Assembly: GCF_001999245.1 (NCBI RefSeq)
Contig: NZ_CP019630.1
Span: 5,609,001 to 5,673,000, forward strand
From: Roseibium algicola
GTDB lineage: Bacteria; Pseudomonadota; Alphaproteobacteria; Rhizobiales; Stappiaceae
DNA: 64,000 nucleotides
Reading direction: 5' to 3'
Shown here: piece by piece, positions 45,986-55,368 of the stretch
How the letters are laid out: each line of letters opens with the position of its first letter
Numbering within the stretch: the stretch's first letter is position 1
Notes under the pieces: model-generated
What the model was told of the DNA's origin: nothing
What the model saw: only the letters and a program-made list of their open reading frames with translations
The model's database searches: none
Program-made: the position numbers and the translations under genes

Positions 45986-47242
45986 CTATTCCACGATCCC
46001 CGCTGTTTCGACCACTGCGTGGAACAAGACATCAGCACCCGCTTTCGCCCAATCCTTGGAGATCTCTTCTGCCTCGTTGTGCGACAGACCGTCGACGCAG
46101 GGGCACATAATCATCGCAGTCGGCGCGACCTTGTTGATCCAGCAGGCATCGTGACCGGCGCCGGAGATGATGTTTTGATGGGAATATCCAAGACGCTCGG
46201 CAGCGTTGCGAACCGCCTCGACGCATCCCTTGTCGAATTCTACCGGGTCGAAACCGCCGACTTTTTCAAATTCGACGTCCAGTCCCATGTCATCGCAGAT
46301 CTTCTTGGCGCCTGTCTTCAGCCGATCTTCCATATCCTTGATGACGGCGAGATCCGGAGAGCGGAAATCGATCGTGAAGACAGCCTTGCCGGGGATCACG
46401 TTTCGTGAATTCGGGAAAACCTCGATGTGGCCGGCAGCTCCCACCGCATGTGGAGCATGCGACCAGGCGATTTCATCAACCAGTTCAAGAATGCGGGCCA
46501 TGCCGAGGCCGGCGTTCTTGCGCATGGGCATCGGCGTGGAGCCCGTGTGGCTGTCCTTGCCGGTTACCGTCACTTGCGTCCAGGAAAGGCCCTGGCCGTG
46601 GGTCACGACACCAATATCCTTGCCCTCGGCTTCGAGGATCGGACCCTGTTCGATGTGGAGTTCGAACATTGCGTGCATCTTGGTCTTGCGCGCACCGACT
46701 TCTTCATCGCCAACCCAGCCGATGCGCTTCAACTCGTCGCCGAACTTCAAGCCTTCGTGGTCGGCCCGGTCATACGCCCAGTCCTGTGTATGAACACCTG
46801 CAAAGACGCCTGACGCAAGCATTGCCGGTGCAAAGCGAGTGCCTTCCTCGTTGGTCCAGTTGGTGACCACGATCGGGTGCTTGGTCTTGATGCCGAGATC
46901 GTTCATGGTTCGGATGACTTCCAGTCCTCCGAGTACACCCAGAACGCCGTCATACTTGCCGCCGGTCGGCTGAGTATCGAGGTGCGAGCCGACATAGACG
47001 GGCAGGGCGTCCGGGTCTGTTCCCGGCCGCGTCATGAACATGTTGCCCATGGTGTCGACCGCCATGGTCATGCCGGCTTCCTCGCACCATTTCTGGAACA
47101 GCTTGCGGCCCTCGGCGTCGGCATCGGTCAGCGTCTGGCGATTGTTGCCACCGGCAACACCCGGACCGACCTTTGCCATCTCCATCAGACTGTCCCAGAG
47201 GCGTTCTGCGTTGATCCTCAGGTTTTCGCCGGGGGCTGCCAT
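45986..47242 (-). CDS. M20-family Zn-dependent amidase (carbamoyl amino acid hydrolase type, probable beta-ureidopropionase)
   Basis: A 418-residue metallo-amidase of the hydantoinase/carbamoylase/allantoate amidohydrolase family. Metal-site motifs are YVGSHLDTQPTGGKYDG, TNEEGTRFAPAM, ELHIEQGPILE and SGAGHDACWI. The family members split N-carbamoyl amino acids or allantoate. Because it lies next to dihydropyrimidinase and a beta-alanine-type aminotransferase under a RutR-like regulator, N-carbamoyl-beta-alanine is the most likely substrate, but allantoate cannot be excluded by sequence. The aminotransferase stop is 46 bases upstream. Confidence 0.88.
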   Translation of the reverse strand: MAAPGENLRINAERLWDSLMEMAKVGPGVAGGNNRQTLTDADAEGRKLFQKWCEEAGMTMAVDTMGNMFMTRPGTDPDALPVYVGSHLDTQPTGGKYDGVLGVLGGLEVIRTMNDLGIKTKHPIVVTNWTNEEGTRFAPAMLASGVFAGVHTQDWAYDRADHEGLKFGDELKRIGWVGDEEVGARKTKMHAMFELHIEQGPILEAEGKDIGVVTHGQGLSWTQVTVTGKDSHTGSTPMPMRKNAGLGMARILELVDEIAWSHAPHAVGAAGHIEVFPNSRNVIPGKAVFTIDFRSPDLAVIKDMEDRLKTGAKKICDDMGLDVEFEKVGGFDPVEFDKGCVEAVRNAAERLGYSHQNIISGAGHDACWINKVAPTAMIMCPCVDGLSHNEAEEISKDWAKAGADVLFHAVVETAGIVE

Positions 47243-47288
47243 GCTTGTGTCTCCTAAAACGTGTCTTTGTCTCTGGTCTTGCCGGATA

Positions 47289-48617
47289 TCAGTCGATCGC
47301 GTTCAGCACGCTGCGCAGCTTGCCGAACAACTCGTCGATCTGTTCCTTTGAAATGATCAGGGGTGGGGACAGCGCGATGATATCGCCTGTCGTGCGGATC
47401 AGCAGCCCGTCGTCGTAGGCCTTCAGGAACGCCGAGAACGCCCGTTTCGTCGGTTCCCCTGCAATTGGCGTCAGTTCGATTGCGCCAATCAGACCGAGGT
47501 TGCGAATGTCGATGACATTCGGGCAATCCTTGAGTGAATGCAGACCGTCTTCCCAATATTGGGCAAGGTCAGCCGCACGTGTCAGCAGGCCTTCTTCGTC
47601 GTAGGTGTCGAGTGTTGCAAGAGCGGCTGCGCAGGCGAGCGGATGCGCGGAATAGGTATAACCGTGGAACAGCTCGATCATGTGTTCCGGGCCAGTCATG
47701 AACGTATGATAGATGTCGGACGTACAGAACACCGCCCCCATCGGGACGACGCCGGACGTCAGGCCCTTCGCTGTTGTGACAAGATCCGGCGTTACACCGA
47801 AGAAGTCAGTCGCAAACGGTGACCCCAGACGACCGAAACCGGTGATAACTTCGTCGAAAATCAGCAAAATGCCATGCTGAGAGCAGATTTCGCGCAGGCG
47901 CTCCAGATATCCCTTGGGCGGGATCAGAACGCCGGTCGATCCGGCGACCGGTTCAACGATGACAGCTGCGATGGTCGATGGATCATGAAGCTGAATGATA
48001 CGGATCAGCTCTTCGGCATATTCAGCGCCGTTTTCCGGCATGCCGCGGGAGAATGCATTGCGCTCGGGATCGTGCGTATGGCGCATGTGGTCGACGCCGG
48101 TGAGCATCGTGCCGAAGGTCTTGCGGTTGGAGACGATGCCGCCAACCGATATGCCGCCAAAGCCGACACCGTGGTAGCCACGTTCACGGCCAATCAAACG
48201 GGTGCGAGTGCCCTGACCGATCGCGCGCTGATAGGCGAGCGCGATCTTCAGTGCGGTATCCACGCTTTCAGATCCGGAATTGGTGAAAAAGACATGGTCC
48301 AGCGGGGAGGGCATCATGGCCGCGAGGCGCGCAGCAAGTTCAAATGCCTTGGGATGGCCCATCTGGAAGGCGGGCGCATAGTCCAGCTCGGCAATCTGCT
48401 TCTGGACCGCTTCAACGACCTTGGGACGGGAGTGACCGGCGTTGCAGCACCAGAGGCCGGCCGTGCCGTCGAGAACCTGTCGGCCGTCGGCGGTGGTGTA
48501 ATGCATGTCCTTGGCCGACACGAACATGCGTGGGGCCTGCTTGAATTGCCGATTGGCCGTGAACGGCATCCAGAAAGCTTCGAGATTGTTGGTGGCAGCC
48601 TGGCTCGATGCTGACAT
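47289..48617 (-). CDS. Omega-amino acid:pyruvate aminotransferase (class III)
   Basis: A 442-residue PLP enzyme of the beta-alanine:pyruvate transaminase group. Seen are FWMPFTANRQFK at the N-terminus, the PLP-binding FTNSGSESVDTALKIAL, IFDEVITGFGRLG, and the Schiff-base lysine in LVTTAKGLTSGVVPMGAV. It would convert beta-alanine to malonate semialdehyde, the step after decarbamoylation of N-carbamoyl-beta-alanine. The ATG at 48617 is set by an ideal AGGAGG six bases upstream; the open frame extends 90 codons further without similarity. First gene of the operon, about 280 bases from the RutR boxes. Confidence 0.92.
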   Translation of the reverse strand: MSASSQAATNNLEAFWMPFTANRQFKQAPRMFVSAKDMHYTTADGRQVLDGTAGLWCCNAGHSRPKVVEAVQKQIAELDYAPAFQMGHPKAFELAARLAAMMPSPLDHVFFTNSGSESVDTALKIALAYQRAIGQGTRTRLIGRERGYHGVGFGGISVGGIVSNRKTFGTMLTGVDHMRHTHDPERNAFSRGMPENGAEYAEELIRIIQLHDPSTIAAVIVEPVAGSTGVLIPPKGYLERLREICSQHGILLIFDEVITGFGRLGSPFATDFFGVTPDLVTTAKGLTSGVVPMGAVFCTSDIYHTFMTGPEHMIELFHGYTYSAHPLACAAALATLDTYDEEGLLTRAADLAQYWEDGLHSLKDCPNVIDIRNLGLIGAIELTPIAGEPTKRAFSAFLKAYDDGLLIRTTGDIIALSPPLIISKEQIDELFGKLRSVLNAID

Positions 48618-48899
48618 ACGTCCTCCTTGCGACCCTTCGTGCTTGAAGCGGCCGACTGTTGCTGATTTGTGATGGAAGGAATAGCACGCGCACTGCGTCA
48701 ACGGCAGTGCCGACTGCGCTGGTCCTCTCCCCACACTGTTCCCTGGCGTTCCGGATGGGCTTTTGCCTCTTTCCCGTTCGCCTAAATCCTCTGTCTGGCC
48801 TTGCAGCCGCCCCGGTTTGCCGGGATTTCCGAACTGGCCGATGGCTGCCGTTTGTTCAAGACATCCCCATTGCGAGGGACGGATCAATCGACTAGCCTT

Positions 48900-48915
48900 C
48901 TGACCATCTGGTCAA
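48900..48915. promoter_or_regulatory. RutR-type operator 1
   Basis: CTGACCATCTGGTCAA differs at one end base from the E. coli RutR consensus TTGACCA-N2-TGGTCAA. It lies 17 bases before the second, perfect copy, between the divergent aminotransferase and regulator genes. Confidence 0.8.
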
Positions 48916-48932
48916 TTTACCCTAGGAGGGAT

Positions 48933-48948
48933 TTGACCAAATGGTCAA
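48933..48948. promoter_or_regulatory. RutR-type operator 2 (perfect palindrome)
   Basis: TTGACCAAATGGTCAA matches the E. coli RutR consensus TTGACCA-N2-TGGTCAA at every defined base. It lies 33 bases (start to start) from operator 1, about three helical turns, so two dimers could bind on the same face of the DNA. Confidence 0.9.
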
Positions 48949-49095
48949 GATGCAAATCCGGTCGTCATGACTAATTTCTGGTCATTCTCTCCGGTGCTGA
49001 ACTTGCCAGTTGTGAAATCGGTGTTTTTTCCGGAAAAATGCCGTGTGAATTGGGTGTAGGGTTGGGACCCTTCGCGGCAGAAAGCGGAACGGTAG

Positions 49096-49776
49096 ATGGC
49101 AGATTTGGGCGAGCAGACGCAGGCATCCTTTAAATCAGGCGGGCTTAGCCGGATCCAGGAAAAGAACCGGTCCCTGATTCTGGAGGCGGCGCTTGGCGAG
49201 TTTTCCATGAAGGGATTTTCCGGCGCGACAGTTGAGCGGATCGCTGCAGATGCGGGAATGTCGAAGTCCAACCTGCTCTATTATTTCTCCTCCAAGGAGG
49301 CGATCTATAGCGCGACGCTGGCCCATATTCTGGAGGTATGGCTTGCCCCTTTGAAAACGCTCAATCCGGATGGGGAGCCGGCGCAGGAACTGGCTGCCTA
49401 TATTCGCCAGAAGATCGAAATGTCTGCCAGGTTTCCGGAAGCCTCAAAGCTGTTTGCCAACGAAGTGATGCAGGGCGCGCCACAGATATTGCCGATCCTG
49501 CAAACGGATCTGAAGCGTTTGGTGGCCGAAAAAAGTCAGGTGATCGAAGACTGGATAGCGGCAGGCAAGATGCGAAGTGTCGATCCTGTCCATCTCATCT
49601 TCACGATTTGGGCAACCACCCAGCATTACGCGGACTTTTCGGTGCAGATCAAGGCGTTGACCGGGAAGGACCTTTCCGACGCCGCCTTCCAGGCCGAAAC
49701 GGAAGCCGCGGTGACGTCGCTTATCTTGAACGGTGTCGGCCTGAAGTTGCCGACCGAGAGCGATCAGGCGGTATGA
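49096..49776 (+). CDS. rutR: RutR-like TetR-family regulator
   Basis: A 226-residue TetR-family repressor. The N-terminal helix-turn-helix is near residues 40-70 (TVERIAADAGMSKSNLLYYFSSKEAIY, given here in part as GMSKSNLLYYF). Many blocks match E. coli RutR as I recall it: SNLLYYF, ILEVWLAPLK, DLKRLVAEKS, DPVHLIF and TQHYADF. RutR senses uracil and thymine. The two palindromes upstream fit the RutR consensus, which strongly supports regulation of the divergent operon and perhaps of itself. Its TGA overlaps the arfB ATG (ATGA). Confidence 0.9.
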   Translation: MADLGEQTQASFKSGGLSRIQEKNRSLILEAALGEFSMKGFSGATVERIAADAGMSKSNLLYYFSSKEAIYSATLAHILEVWLAPLKTLNPDGEPAQELAAYIRQKIEMSARFPEASKLFANEVMQGAPQILPILQTDLKRLVAEKSQVIEDWIAAGKMRSVDPVHLIFTIWATTQHYADFSVQIKALTGKDLSDAAFQAETEAAVTSLILNGVGLKLPTESDQAV

Positions 49777-50234
49777 GCGGCGAGACGGACGATCCCTTTG
49801 CTGCTTCAAAGATTGCGGTGACCGGACGGCTGTTCATCCTCAAGGAGGATCTCACAGAAGATTTCATTCGCGCCTCCGGGCCTGGCGGGCAGAACGTCAA
49901 CAAGGTCTCAACGGCAGTTCAACTTCGGTTCGACCTTGCCGGCAATGAAACACTTCCCGAAGACGTCAAGACGCGAGCGGCGAGGCTTGCAGGCAGCCGG
50001 CTGACACTGGGCGGCGAGATCGTCTTGCAGGCGGATCGGTTCCGGACCCGCGAACGGAATCGGGAAGACGCGTTGGAGCGTTTGCTGGACTTGCTGCGAA
50101 AAGCTACGGAAAAGCCGAAACCCCGCAAGGCCACGAAACCGACCCTCGGATCCAAGAAGCGTCGTCTCGACGCCAAGAAACAACGTGGTCAGATCAAGAA
50201 AATGCGCGGCCGTTCAAGTGGTTACGACGGTTAG
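49773..50234 (+). CDS. arfB: Ribosome rescue factor ArfB (peptidyl-tRNA hydrolase-like)
   Basis: A 153-residue class I release-factor-like protein that frees ribosomes stalled on messages without a stop codon. The catalytic GGQ is in ASGPGGQNVNKVSTAVQLRF cut to its core GPGGQNVNK, near residues 34-42. A basic C-terminal tail (KPRKATKPTLGSKKRRLDAKK in outline) enters the mRNA channel. The ATG at 49773 overlaps the rutR stop by the ATGA arrangement. A longer frame starting at 49338 runs inside rutR in another frame and is not real. Confidence 0.92.
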   Translation: MSGETDDPFAASKIAVTGRLFILKEDLTEDFIRASGPGGQNVNKVSTAVQLRFDLAGNETLPEDVKTRAARLAGSRLTLGGEIVLQADRFRTRERNREDALERLLDLLRKATEKPKPRKATKPTLGSKKRRLDAKKQRGQIKKMRGRSSGYDG

Positions 50235-50383
50235 CGGACGTAGAGCATGGCGTCGATTACATGACCGTGCCGTACATGCGTGCAGCAACCCTAGATATAT
50301 TTACCTATAGTTCACGTTAAACAAGATTCAAGAAGATGTCGCTAGTGTGGTGCGGGAAAACACCTACCTAAAGGCGATTTCTT

Positions 50384-52354
50384 ATGACGTTGTTATTGCC
50401 GCAAAGTGACTGGCGAGAAATCGTCGACGCATTTAGTCGTTCTCAAGCGATCATACAATTCAAACCCGATGGCACAATTTTGGAAGCGAACGAGAATTTT
50501 CTCAGGACCTTCGGGTATTCACTGGATGAAATAAAAGGACTACATCACAGGATGTTCGTCGATCCGGACTATGCGAAGTCGTCCGATTATGAACGTCTTT
50601 GGATCGCTCTGGCGAAGGGAGAGTTCCAGTCTGCTGAATTTGCCCGGATTGCCAAGGGAGGCAAGGAAGTCTGGATCCAGGCAACCTACAATCCGGTCAT
50701 CAGCAGGTCGGGGACCGTTCGTAAGATCGTCAAGATCGCGACCGATATTACCGAGAAGAAACGAAAGGCGCTTGAAGCCCAGGGGCAGATAGATGCAATC
50801 AACCGGTCGCAAGCCGTTATTCAATTTGATCTGGACGGCACGATCCTCGATGCGAATCCGAATTTCCTGAAGTCGCTCGGTTACGAACTTTCGGAAGTGA
50901 AGGGCAAGCACCACAGCCTGTTTTTGGATCCGGAAGATCGAAACAAGCCAGAATACAAGGCTTTCTGGCGCAAGCTTGGAGAAGGGGCTTACCAGAGCGG
51001 CGAGTTCAGACGCCGGCACAAGGACGGTAGGGATATCTGGATCCTGGCTTCCTATAACCCGATCCTAGATGCCGCCGGACACCCGTTCAAGGTCGTGAAA
51101 TTCGCGACCGACGTAACCTCCGAAAAGCTTCGAAACGCCGAATATGAAGGTCAGATCGCAGCAATCAGCCGTAGCCAGGCGATGATTTCCTTCACCAGGG
51201 AAGGGATCATTCTCGACGCGAACGAGAACTTCCTGCGTACGACCGGGTATTCTGCCGCTGAGGTGGTCGGTAAACATCACCGCATGTTTGTGTCACCCGA
51301 TTACGCACAGAGCAAGGAATATGCCTCGTTCTGGAAGGAACTGGGGGACGGGAAACATACGTCGGCCATCTATCAGCGCTACGGCAAGAGTGGCGATCCA
51401 ATCTGGCTGCAGGCGACCTACAATCCGATCTTCGACGCGTCCGGTCGGCTCATCAAGATTACCAAGTTTGCCACCGACGTTACGCAGAACATGAAGTCAC
51501 GACAGACAGCCATTGCGGCCGCCGAGGAGACACTTGGGACTGTTGAGCAGACAGTTGCTTCTGCCAGGGAAATTACCGGCTCTGCACAAGATGTGTCGCG
51601 TGGAATGGACGAGGCGCAGCGCGCGGTCGATGACATGCAAACCCGCTCCGAAGCAGCCGGAAGGTCCACCGAAACTCTCCGCAATGCTGCGGCTTCCATG
51701 GACGATGTCGTGCAGCTGATTTCGAAAGTTGCGGATCAGATCAACCTATTATCTCTCAACGCAACGATAGAGGCCGCCCGCGCAGGCGAGGCAGGACGGG
51801 GCTTTGCTGTTGTGGCGAACGAAGTCAAGGATCTCGCGAGCCAGACATCTCAGGCAACAACGCGCATTTTCGCCGAGATCGAGGAGATGCAGACCGTTGC
51901 GGGAGCTGTAGATGAAGCGCTGAAGGCCATCCAGTCGTCAATCACCGAAGTGCAGGAACTGGTTCAGGGAACATCAACTGCAGCAGAACAGCAATGCGCC
52001 GCAACTGACGAAATCAGCAGCAAGTTGATGCTCGCATCCGAAAATGTTGCGTCCGTCTGCAGCAATCTGGACAATTGGGTCGTCGGCATGGAAAACCGGC
52101 GGAAAAGCGAGCGAACCCGCGTTCATCAACATGCCGAAATCAGGTTTGGCGACAATGAGTACCTGCAGTGTTCGGTGAGGGACATTTCCGAAACCGGAGC
52201 ACGGCTTCATCTGACAAATGCCGGAAATGTTCCGAGCCAGTTCACACTTCATTTCAACGATGGAAAGGCTGAAAGAAGTTGCCGCCTTGTGCGCAGGGAT
52301 GGCGACAACATCGGCATAGAATTCGTGAAGAACGTTCTTGCGTTGAGCGCATGA
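50384..52354 (+). CDS. Soluble methyl-accepting chemotaxis protein with three PAS domains and a PilZ domain
   Basis: A 656-residue cytoplasmic receptor without membrane spans. Three tandem PAS/PAC units (about residues 8-130, 132-254, 256-378) share FxxDGTILxANxNFLxxxGY, a KHHRMF-type block and ATYNPI or ASYNPI. The signalling domain follows (near 390-555) with the tip [20 protein letters not shown] and [11 protein letters not shown]. The C-terminus (about 570-656) is PilZ-like, with [10 protein letters not shown] and DISETGARL, which fits cyclic-di-GMP binding. The layout resembles Pseudomonas BdlA (PAS-PAS-MCP) plus one PAS and a PilZ. No che genes are nearby. Confidence 0.9.
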   Translation: MTLLLPQSDWREIVDAFSRSQAIIQFKPDGTILEANENFLRTFGYSLDEIKGLHHRMFVDPDYAKSSDYERLWIALAKGEFQSAEFARIAKGGKEVWIQATYNPVISRSGTVRKIVKIATDITEKKRKALEAQGQIDAINRSQAVIQFDLDGTILDANPNFLKSLGYELSEVKGKHHSLFLDPEDRNKPEYKAFWRKLGEGAYQSGEFRRRHKDGRDIWILASYNPILDAAGHPFKVVKFATDVTSEKLRNAEYEGQIAAISRSQAMISFTREGIILDANENFLRTTGYSAAEVVGKHHRMFVSPDYAQSKEYASFWKELGDGKHTSAIYQRYGKSGDPIWLQATYNPIFDASGRLIKITKFATDVTQNMKSRQTAIAAAEETLGTVEQTVASAREITGSAQDVSRGMDEAQRAVDDMQTRSEAAGRSTETLRNAAASMDDVVQLISKVADQINLLSLNATIEAARAGEAGRGFAVVANEVKDLASQTSQATTRIFAEIEEMQTVAGAVDEALKAIQSSITEVQELVQGTSTAAEQQCAATDEISSKLMLASENVASVCSNLDNWVVGMENRRKSERTRVHQHAEIRFGDNEYLQCSVRDISETGARLHLTNAGNVPSQFTLHFNDGKAERSCRLVRRDGDNIGIEFVKNVLALSA

Positions 52355-52364
52355 CGGCCAAGTT

Positions 52365-53441
52365 TCAAATATCCCGTTCTGCCCGAGTAATGCCGTGGGT
52401 GATCAGACGATCGATGATCTCCGGATAGCTGACGCCACTTGCAGCCATCGCTTTGGAATACATGCTGATATTCGTAAAGCCGGGGATGGTATTTAGTTCG
52501 TTCAGCAGGAAATTCATTTCCTGCGTCACAAAAAAATCGACGCGGGCCATGCCGTCGCACCCCAGGGCCCTGAACGCCCTTGCCGCCAGATCCTGCATCC
52601 GGCCTTCGACATCGTGCGGCAAATCTGCAGGTACCTTCAAGGCCGCGCCATCTTCGTCGACATATTTTGCGTCATAGGTGTAAAAGCCATGGCTTTCGGC
52701 AGGAACAATTTCGCCCGGCCTGGAGACGAACAGTGTGCCGTCGCTTTCCTCCAGAACCGCGAACTCGATTTCGCGACCAAGAACGAACTCTTCGGCAAGA
52801 AGCTTGTTGTCGTGCTTGAATCCTTCCTTCAACGCGGCCTCAAAATCGTCTGCCGTCTGAACCTTGCTGACACCGACCGAGGAACCCTGGCGGGCAGGTT
52901 TGATGAATACGGGCAAACCAAGTTCGCGCTTCAGGCGTTCGAAGTCCGGCACATCGTCCGGCCGAATTGTGAGTGATTTGGCCGTGGGGAGGCCGGCCTC
53001 GATGAGAAGCCGTTTTGCAAGATCCTTGTCGAGTGCATTTGCGGACCCTGCGATACCGCATCCAACGAGCGGAACCCGGGCGACTTCAGCAAGTCCCTGT
53101 ACCGCACCATCTTCGCCATGGAGGCCATGAAGCACGGGAAAGACCGCGTCAAGCTTGGCAAAGTCACGAGGCAACCCGTTTTCATCCAGTGCAATCACTC
53201 GGCCACAGCCACCTGGAACCGGACAGATTTCAATGCCAGTTGTCGGCCGGCTCAAAAGTCCATTCTCAAAATTGCTCAGCAGCCATTGTCCTTCACGGGT
53301 GACGTAGACCGGAACCGCGTCATACTTGGAAGGATCGAGCGCGTTCATGACATTTGTGGCGGAAAGGACCGAGACTTCGTGTTCCGCAGATCGCCCGCCA
53401 AACAGGATGGCTACACGCAGTTTTTGAGAAAGATGGGCCAA
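52365..53441 (-). CDS. ddl: D-alanine--D-alanine ligase
   Basis: An ATP-grasp enzyme of about 358 residues that makes D-Ala-D-Ala for peptidoglycan. Motifs in order are VAILFGGRSAEHEVSVLSA, VFPVLHGLHGEDGAVQGL, LPVFIKPARQGSSVGVSKV, EEFVLGREIEFAVL and NELNTIPGFTNISMYSK. No ATG suits the N-terminus: the TTG at 53441 is chosen because CGGAGA lies 6 bases upstream, and another TTG at 53471 is possible. It is outside the usual cell-wall gene cluster. It converges with the chemoreceptor gene, 10 bases apart. Confidence 0.92.
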   Translation of the reverse strand: MAHLSQKLRVAILFGGRSAEHEVSVLSATNVMNALDPSKYDAVPVYVTREGQWLLSNFENGLLSRPTTGIEICPVPGGCGRVIALDENGLPRDFAKLDAVFPVLHGLHGEDGAVQGLAEVARVPLVGCGIAGSANALDKDLAKRLLIEAGLPTAKSLTIRPDDVPDFERLKRELGLPVFIKPARQGSSVGVSKVQTADDFEAALKEGFKHDNKLLAEEFVLGREIEFAVLEESDGTLFVSRPGEIVPAESHGFYTYDAKYVDEDGAALKVPADLPHDVEGRMQDLAARAFRALGCDGMARVDFFVTQEMNFLLNELNTIPGFTNISMYSKAMAASGVSYPEIIDRLITHGITRAERDI

Positions 53442-53678
53442 AAAAGGTCTCCGATAGAATCGAATATGCAAATCAAAAGCTGCATCAGCGATAGCGCGAT
53501 ATTGTGGCTACGCAAAGTCTGGCTGGCGGCGTACTCGGGTCCAATTCACTGAGACCCGGTTTGGACGCACGATAAGACAGTGTTGTTAGCAAATGGCACC
53601 GTTTCGCCAGGACGAAGGAGAGGGGGCAGGGATGGTATCTAGAAACACCGGGCTGCCCGGAAAAACCGAACAGGCGCC

Positions 53679-54173
53679 TTACCTTGATGAACTGACCTTC
53701 ATGGGGAGTATCAAGCCCCATTGTGTCGCCTGGGAGGTACCAAACACTTCAAAGCCTGCCTTCTCATACGCTGAAATGGCACGAGTGTTGTCCGGGTGGG
53801 GATCGGTCGCAACGACCGGGACGCCGGCCTCGAACAGTGCCTTCAGGTGCTGCGCGATAAACGCAGGGCCGTGCCCTTTACCTGTCATGTCTGCTTCGCC
53901 GATGTACTGATCGATGCCCCGAGATCCCTTGGGTAGCGAGAAAAAATGGTGATCTTCCCAGTCGTGAACGCTGTAGTCCTGCAAGTAGGCGAAGGGGCGC
54001 TGGGTTGTCTCAACAATCCAGCGCTTCACCCGAGTGTCTTTGAGTTTTTGCGCAGTAAAGGGCTCGGCCGTGTCCCACCACTTGCGGACATGCGGTCGCG
54101 ACTGCCATTCCGCCAAGAGAGGTAGATCTGCCGGGGTCACTTCTCGAAAAGTGTAACGTTCGCTTGCTGACAT
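53679..54173 (-). CDS. GNAT acetyltransferase, AAC(6')-like
   Basis: A 164-residue GNAT protein of the branch with WWDTAEPF near the N-terminus and GIDQYIGEADMTGKGHGPAFI around residues 85-105, where the acetyl-CoA loop lies, followed by DPHPDNTRAISAYEKAGF. The fold is shared by AAC(6') enzymes and by siderophore-biosynthesis acetyltransferases. Nothing in the context shows its substrate, so a resistance role should not be assumed. It diverges from the phosphotransferase-fold gene across about 320 bases. Confidence 0.82.
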   Translation of the reverse strand: MSASERYTFREVTPADLPLLAEWQSRPHVRKWWDTAEPFTAQKLKDTRVKRWIVETTQRPFAYLQDYSVHDWEDHHFFSLPKGSRGIDQYIGEADMTGKGHGPAFIAQHLKALFEAGVPVVATDPHPDNTRAISAYEKAGFEVFGTSQATQWGLILPMKVSSSR

Positions 54174-54492
54174 ATCAGAACAATATCATACAGACATAAG
54201 CACCGGCGTCAGGCGCGTCGATACTGTGTGCGGTTCAGACTAGCTGCGAGAAGTGCAGTGTTTTTCGGGGAATAATCTAGTAATAACAGTAGCTTATTAA
54301 CTTGTGCGGGAAGGGGTGTCCAATCCGGATCTGTGATCTGCCGGAGATGAGAGGCATTGTTTGAGGCAGGTTTTGAACCGCCGCAAAGGCCATTTTCACT
54401 CGGCAACGACTTCTTTTCCGGGGGGGCATTTGGCTGGCATAAGATGCTGATTTGATTAGAGTTAATGGTAAGATCTTATTGGAAAAGCAACC
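54174..54492. other. Non-coding divergent region
   Basis: About 320 bases between two divergent genes, AT-rich in places, with a run of seven G at 54421-54427. Promoters for both genes are expected here, but no pair of boxes stands out. Small open frames on both strands lack ribosome sites and recognisable products. Confidence 0.4.
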
Positions 54493-55368
54493 GTGGACAA
54501 TATGGAAATCGACCGAAACACAGTTGCGCTTCTCATACGCCAGCAGTTTCCACATCTTGACCATCTACCAATTGAACCGGTTTCCCAACAGGGCTGGGAC
54601 AATGCCACCTTCAGGCTCGGTGATGCTCTTTCCGTGCGTCTGCCACGAAATGAATCCTATGCCGAAGCAGTGAAGAAAGAAGCGCGTGCGCTGACTGTCT
54701 TGGGTGAGCATCTGTCCGTTGAAGTGCCGAGTGTCGTCGCTGTCGGCCTGCCAAGCGATACATTTCCGCTACCGTGGTCGATAAGGCGTTGGGTCGAGGG
54801 AGATACACTTGAAAGCGCTGACGGTGTGAATCCGGAAACGTTCGCGGTTTCGCTTGGCAAAACCCTGTGCGATTTGAGAGCGATCGTTACGGATAGCGGG
54901 CTCCTTGCGGGGAAGCACTCATTCTATCGGGGTTGTCATCCCAGCGTTTACGGCGACGAAGTTCAAAAGAGTTTGGATATCCTCGGCAGCAAGGTGGACG
55001 CAATGCGGTGCCTTGAAGTCTGGCAGCGTGGCATGACGTCGGCCTGGACGGCCAGGCCCGTCTGGTACCACGGAGATGTAGCGGTCGGAAACATCATCGT
55101 CACCAAAAGCGTCGTCAAAGCTCTCATAGATTTCGGAACCTGCGGTATCGGTGATCCTGCCTGTGACTTCGTTATGGCCTGGACGTATTTCGATCCCGAA
55201 AGCCGGAAGATTTTCCGGGATGCGTGCGAGGTAGATGATCAGACCTGGCAACGGGCCAGAGCATGGGCGCTTTGGAAAGCTCTGGTTTGCAAGTCCGGTC
55301 TTTCAAGCCCGGACACCGATGGAACGCAAGCCAAAGCTCTGCAAGCTATCTGCAATGACGTCGACTAG
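54493..55368 (+). CDS. Aminoglycoside-phosphotransferase-fold kinase
   Basis: A 291-residue protein of the APH/choline kinase fold. The N-lobe has GWDNATFRLGDALSVRLPR and the C-lobe has the catalytic loop VWYHGDVAVGNIIV with Asp and Asn, followed by LIDFGTCGIGDPACDF as the metal-binding DFG-like motif. Chromosomal members of this family act on many small molecules, so the substrate is unknown. A GGAA site lies before the GTG at 54493; the ATG at 54502 is an alternative. Confidence 0.85.
   Translation: MDNMEIDRNTVALLIRQQFPHLDHLPIEPVSQQGWDNATFRLGDALSVRLPRNESYAEAVKKEARALTVLGEHLSVEVPSVVAVGLPSDTFPLPWSIRRWVEGDTLESADGVNPETFAVSLGKTLCDLRAIVTDSGLLAGKHSFYRGCHPSVYGDEVQKSLDILGSKVDAMRCLEVWQRGMTSAWTARPVWYHGDVAVGNIIVTKSVVKALIDFGTCGIGDPACDFVMAWTYFDPESRKIFRDACEVDDQTWQRARAWALWKALVCKSGLSSPDTDGTQAKALQAICNDVD

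Larger units (their letters stand above)
48618..49095. promoter_or_regulatory. Divergent control region between the pyrimidine operon and rutR
   Basis: About 480 non-coding bases. The middle holds two RutR-type palindromes (listed separately). On the operon strand, TTGACC at 48948-48943 region and TAGGGT about 18 bases on could be -35 and -10 boxes, in which case both palindromes would overlap the promoter; this is a guess. The leader to the aminotransferase would then be nearly 300 bases long, with no clear reading frame in it. Confidence 0.5.

Noticed and set aside
49338..49772. Upstream extension of the arfB frame
   Set aside because: It lies inside rutR in another frame; the real ATG at 49773 overlaps the rutR stop and starts just before the conserved domain.
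54437..54453. Sigma-54-like sequence CTGGCATAAGATGCTGA
   Set aside because: Only 8 bases separate the GG and GC pairs, while sigma-54 promoters need 10.
53679..55368. AAC(6')-like and APH-like genes as an antibiotic-resistance pair
   Set aside because: Both belong to broad enzyme folds with many substrates; they are divergent, have host-like composition and lie beside no mobile element.
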